DNA of 64,000 nt from Scalindua sp964344685 (GTDB taxonomy: Bacteria; Planctomycetota; Brocadiia; Brocadiales; Scalinduaceae). Of this stretch, positions 61,464 through 64,000 are shown in pieces. A program made the translations under genes and the position numbers. The DNA lies in assembly GCA_964344685.1 (NCBI GenBank), contig CAYFOK010000004.1:124001-188000 (forward strand). Reading direction: 5' to 3'. The notes under the pieces are model-generated. The model made no database searches and was not told where the DNA came from. It saw nothing but the letters and a program-made list of their open reading frames with translations. Numbering within the stretch: position 1 is the first letter of the stretch; the number at the start of each line of letters is the position of its first letter.

Positions 61464-62507
61464 CTAGTCGGGATTATAAGCCCAGGCTGGAACTCCAAAT
61501 TTTCCTTTTGTATTTATTACATTATCAAAAAGCCCATCACCATCATTATCAATAATAATATAATCAACCGGCCTCTCAGTATCACTGTCAATGCCGTAGG
61601 AATATATTTTCTCCTTAACTGACAGTTCCTGGATCCGGCCTCCGTTTTGTGTTAAATATATCCTGAGCCTTGACTCTTTATCAGGCTTTTTTCTGTTAAC
61701 GCTTATCTTCTGGTTATAAATCAGCTTTAACTTACTGGTGTCGGGAACATTATATACGTCTAATTCAGCGGCAAGGTGTTTAACCCACTTTATCGTTCCG
61801 GCGTGGCCGGGCCTTTGTGCAGCGCTTTTTAGAAAACAGTTAAATGATTCATCCAACTCGTTATTGTAATAATAGGCAATCCCTAAATTATACAGGATTG
61901 CAGGTGCCGGTACGTTTGTTACTAATTCTAATGCTCGCTTGTATGAAGCAATTGCATCCTTAAGCCTCCCTTTGCTTTTATAAGCCAATCCCAGGCTGCT
62001 ATAGAATAGGACATTATTGTTGCCCTCGTTGTCTTTATGCGGTTCAAGCAGGGCTATGACTTCGTCCGGATAATCGTTTGGATTTAACTCTACAGCACGA
62101 AGCCCCAAAGCTTTATAATCAACTGGACCTGTCTCTTCTAACTCTTTGGCTTCTTTTACTTCTATTACCCCTACTGATTCTGTTGCCTCTGTTGCCTCTG
62201 TTGCCTCTTCTACCTCTTTTACCCCTACTGTCTCTTTTGCATCTATTACCTCTGTTGATTCTACTGCCTCTGTTGCTTCCGTTGCCACTGTTGTCCCTTT
62301 TGCTTCTTCCTCCTCTGTTACTATTGCCTCTGTTGTCTCATTTATCTCCGTTTCCTCTGCCTCCTCTTTCGTCTCTCTATTTTCAGCAGCTGCTTGTTTT
62401 TCATGCGACTGTATGTTCCTGGAAATTATTCTCATAGACATTTTAGCCTGTACAGACGGACAAGAAAACAGAAGGACTAATATCAGGAAAAATATTGTTT
62501 TTTTCAT
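61464..62507 (-). CDS. Exported TPR protein with Glu/Thr/Ala-rich low-complexity tract
   Basis: 347 residues. Signal peptide 1-21 (FSCPSVQAK). Low-complexity region about 38-135 made of variants of E-A-T-E-A-T and E-V-K-E-A (DNA repeats of gcctctgtt units on the plus strand). TPR repeats at about 140-245 (YSSLGLAYKSKGRLKDAIAS, Y-N-L-G-I-A-Y-Y-Y-N-N-E-L-D-E-S). The C-terminal domain (about 265-347) includes IDNDGDGLFDNVINTKGK, a calcium-binding dockerin-like DxDGDG motif. It starts 2 bp after the upstream M48 protease gene ends, so the two are probably functionally linked. Confidence 0.83.
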   Translation of the reverse strand: MKKTIFFLILVLLFSCPSVQAKMSMRIISRNIQSHEKQAAAENRETKEEAEETEINETTEAIVTEEEEAKGTTVATEATEAVESTEVIDAKETVGVKEVEEATEATEATESVGVIEVKEAKELEETGPVDYKALGLRAVELNPNDYPDEVIALLEPHKDNEGNNNVLFYSSLGLAYKSKGRLKDAIASYKRALELVTNVPAPAILYNLGIAYYYNNELDESFNCFLKSAAQRPGHAGTIKWVKHLAAELDVYNVPDTSKLKLIYNQKISVNRKKPDKESRLRIYLTQNGGRIQELSVKEKIYSYGIDSDTERPVDYIIIDNDGDGLFDNVINTKGKFGVPAWAYNPD

Positions 62508-62509
62508 GA

Positions 62510-64000
62510 TTATTCCACCACATCAGCCTTAATCACATTTACTCTCATTTGTCTTAACGTCTCAGGATAATCAACAGGCCCAATTCCTGTATCCACAATC
62601 GCTGACCTTCTGGAAGGGAGAATACCACTTACCTCTTTTACCATCTCAAGCTGCTTGCCCTGCTGACCCGGATAAAGCATTCTCACTTTTACGCCACTGG
62701 CAGACATTGGAGTAGGATTGGCAACTGTGATGACAACATATCGTTTGCGATTCAGGCTTACACGTGTTTTTATGTGACTGTCCGGGTGTTGATGCATGTC
62801 AAGCTTCACATATGACCGTTCAGCCTGTCTGCCAGATTCTGAATCAGAAACAGAAGCATCTTTAAAATACTGTATCGCTTCCGGCAGATTCCCCTGTGCC
62901 AGGGACATTTTACCTAGAGCATTTAAAGCCGGAGCGGTAGGAAGCAGCTTTGTACTTCTCTCAAGATCGGTACGGGCCCCCTGCTGATCACCCAGTTTCT
63001 GTTTGTTTAAACCTCGCTGAACATAGAAATAGAAAAATTCACTGTTAAGGTCTACTGCCCTGTTGTAGCTCACCAGGGCGTCCTTGTACTGCTGCTTCTC
63101 CATATATATGTCTCCAACCAGAGCGTGAAACTGTCCTTCATCTGGCTCATCGAGAATTGCCTGCTGTGCAAGAGACAAAGCTTCTTTGGTTTTTCCTTCA
63201 CTGAGCGCTTTGCGCCCCATGTCAAATGCATGGTAACCATCCTTAGTTCGTATCAAACGGGAAATCTTATCTTTATAACGCTGAACTCCCAGCTCTCCAG
63301 ATTCCGGCAGGGTTTTGGCTGTAGCACGATTTGCTTCTACACGTTCCTGTGATGGTGGATGACTGCTAAACAGCCCGGACAACCAATCCGTCCCCTGCCC
63401 TTCTGATAAACGCAAAAATACTTCCTGCAGGTTAATGGCAGCCCTTGGATCATACCCTGCGCGTGACATATATTTCATACCATAGAGGTCTGATTCTTTC
63501 TCAGCACTCCGCCCGTATTTCTGGTTGATCAAATTTGCTGCAGTCTGAGACCCACGTACAGCAAGGTTTTCATAATTGCTGCCGCGGGAAGCGATACCGG
63601 CTGCCGCCACTGCTCCCTGAAGCAGAATTCCTCGTTCCATGCCCTTAGCTCCATGCCTTGCCGCAGCATGAACTACTTCGTGTCCCAATACCGCTGCCAG
63701 TTCAGCTTCATTGTTAAGTTCCGTCAATAATCCACGATTAACCGCTATTTTCCCACCCGGAAGAGCCCAGGCATTGGGTACAGAGTTATTAAGGACCACG
63801 AATTCATAAGGCAATTTACGGTCACTTACCGCAGCCAATCTCTGACCAACTTCATTTACATATTTTGTTAATCCCGGATCGACTACATAATCTCCGCCCT
63901 GCATCTGGCGGCTGGGCAAGTACTGTTTACTGCCTATCTGGAGTTCATAAGATTGAGGCACCAATCCCAGCTCGCGTTTACCGGTAACAGGATTAGTAAC
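62510..64000 (-). CDS. M48-family metalloprotease with TPR repeats, BepA-like (N-terminus beyond the edge)
   Basis: At least 497 residues; the frame remains open to the window edge (N-P-V-T-G-K-R-E-L-G-L), so the true start lies outside. The peptidase domain has the zinc motif VLGHEVVHAAARHGAKG (HExxH) and the downstream Glu in KYGRSAEKESDLYGMKYMS, with S-H-P-P-S-Q-E-R-V. Four to five TPRs follow (about 260-400), then a C-terminal beta domain. BepA/LoiP-type proteases perform quality control of outer-membrane proteins in the periplasm. Confidence 0.9.
   Translation of the reverse strand, partial: VTNPVTGKRELGLVPQSYELQIGSKQYLPSRQMQGGDYVVDPGLTKYVNEVGQRLAAVSDRKLPYEFVVLNNSVPNAWALPGGKIAVNRGLLTELNNEAELAAVLGHEVVHAAARHGAKGMERGILLQGAVAAAGIASRGSNYENLAVRGSQTAANLINQKYGRSAEKESDLYGMKYMSRAGYDPRAAINLQEVFLRLSEGQGTDWLSGLFSSHPPSQERVEANRATAKTLPESGELGVQRYKDKISRLIRTKDGYHAFDMGRKALSEGKTKEALSLAQQAILDEPDEGQFHALVGDIYMEKQQYKDALVSYNRAVDLNSEFFYFYVQRGLNKQKLGDQQGARTDLERSTKLLPTAPALNALGKMSLAQGNLPEAIQYFKDASVSDSESGRQAERSYVKLDMHQHPDSHIKTRVSLNRKRYVVITVANPTPMSASGVKVRMLYPGQQGKQLEMVKEVSGILPSRRSAIVDTGIGPVDYPETLRQMRVNVIKADVVE

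Noticed and set aside
62078..62437. Plus-strand frame rich in Leu/Pro
   Set aside because: It is the mirror of the Glu/Thr/Ala low-complexity tract of the minus-strand TPR protein and has no SD or family resemblance.
1..64000. tRNA, rRNA, CRISPR arrays and insertion sequences
   Set aside because: Gaps were read for tRNA-like T-arm sequence, regular spacer repeats and transposase frames; none was convincing.

Overview
The window is about 64 kb of a low-G+C (roughly 40%, by eye) Gram-negative chromosome. It has a full outer-membrane and lipid A gene set (lpxA, lpxC, ompH/skp, bamA). Other genes fit a planctomycete of the anammox group (Brocadiales, Scalindua-like): an AhbC/NirJ-type radical SAM enzyme of the siroheme-dependent heme route, a monoheme membrane protein, a ferredoxin:thioredoxin-reductase-like protein, TldD/TldE, and a GxxExxY protein. 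The taxonomic assignment is inference; no rRNA or marker search was possible. I found no tRNA, rRNA or CRISPR.

Layout. (1) 1-9.65 kb, minus strand: one long housekeeping cluster, in transcription order prs, rplY, pth, rpsF, ssb, rpsR, rplI, dnaB, bamA, ompH, lpxC, lpxA (cut by the window edge). (2) 10-18.8 kb: an MgtC-like membrane protein, a small exported protein, a 2,4-dienoyl-CoA-reductase-like flavoenzyme, the tldD-tldE pair, a GxxExxY protein, a monoheme protein and a small repeat protein. (3) 18.9-24.5 kb: aroF-type DAHP synthase, a REC-PAS-LuxR regulator and a DinG helicase. Between these genes lie two extra, still largely in-frame copies of the dinG 3' end and one frameshifted copy of the regulator's HTH end. 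(4) 24.6-34.2 kb: an FTR-like protein, a TPR-thioredoxin protein lacking the first active-site Cys, trpC, a class V aminotransferase, ahbC-like, recA, cvpA and a 990-residue AsmA protein. (5) 34.5-40.4 kb: five tandem, co-oriented HD-GYP genes behind a sequence that fits a sigma-54 promoter. The fourth copy has ATC where the others have ATG. (6) 40.4-47.2 kb: a DUF763 gene broken by an in-frame TAA, a DUF364 protein, a divergent phosphoglycerate kinase, a HAD phosphatase, an alpha/beta hydrolase and a tRNA-queuosine mannosyltransferase-like protein. (7) 47.4-58.5 kb: an accessory island with a TIGR02391 protein, a PIN protein with a possible PD-(D/E)XK tail, and a secreted 1909-residue SpvB/FG-GAP/RHS protein. 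The RHS protein overlaps a small membrane protein that is its likely immunity partner. Downstream is a 557-bp near-perfect duplication of the RHS C-terminal region carrying a different tip and its own membrane-protein partner. (8) 59-64 kb: methyltransferase, RluA, a YcgR/PilZ protein, a TPR protein with a Glu/Thr/Ala tract, and an M48 protease (cut by the edge).

How the genes fit together. The left third is replication, translation and envelope biogenesis. The HD-GYP array, with the PilZ protein 20 kb away, points to heavy investment in cyclic-di-GMP turnover. The RHS locus has the organisation of a polymorphic toxin with an orphan tip cassette; both tips are hydrophobic and both partners are small membrane proteins, so I infer membrane-acting toxins. 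Intergenic DNA, especially after 14.9 kb, carries dispersed repeats, some interrupted by a 26-27 bp palindromic unit for which uninterrupted copies of the site exist in the same window.
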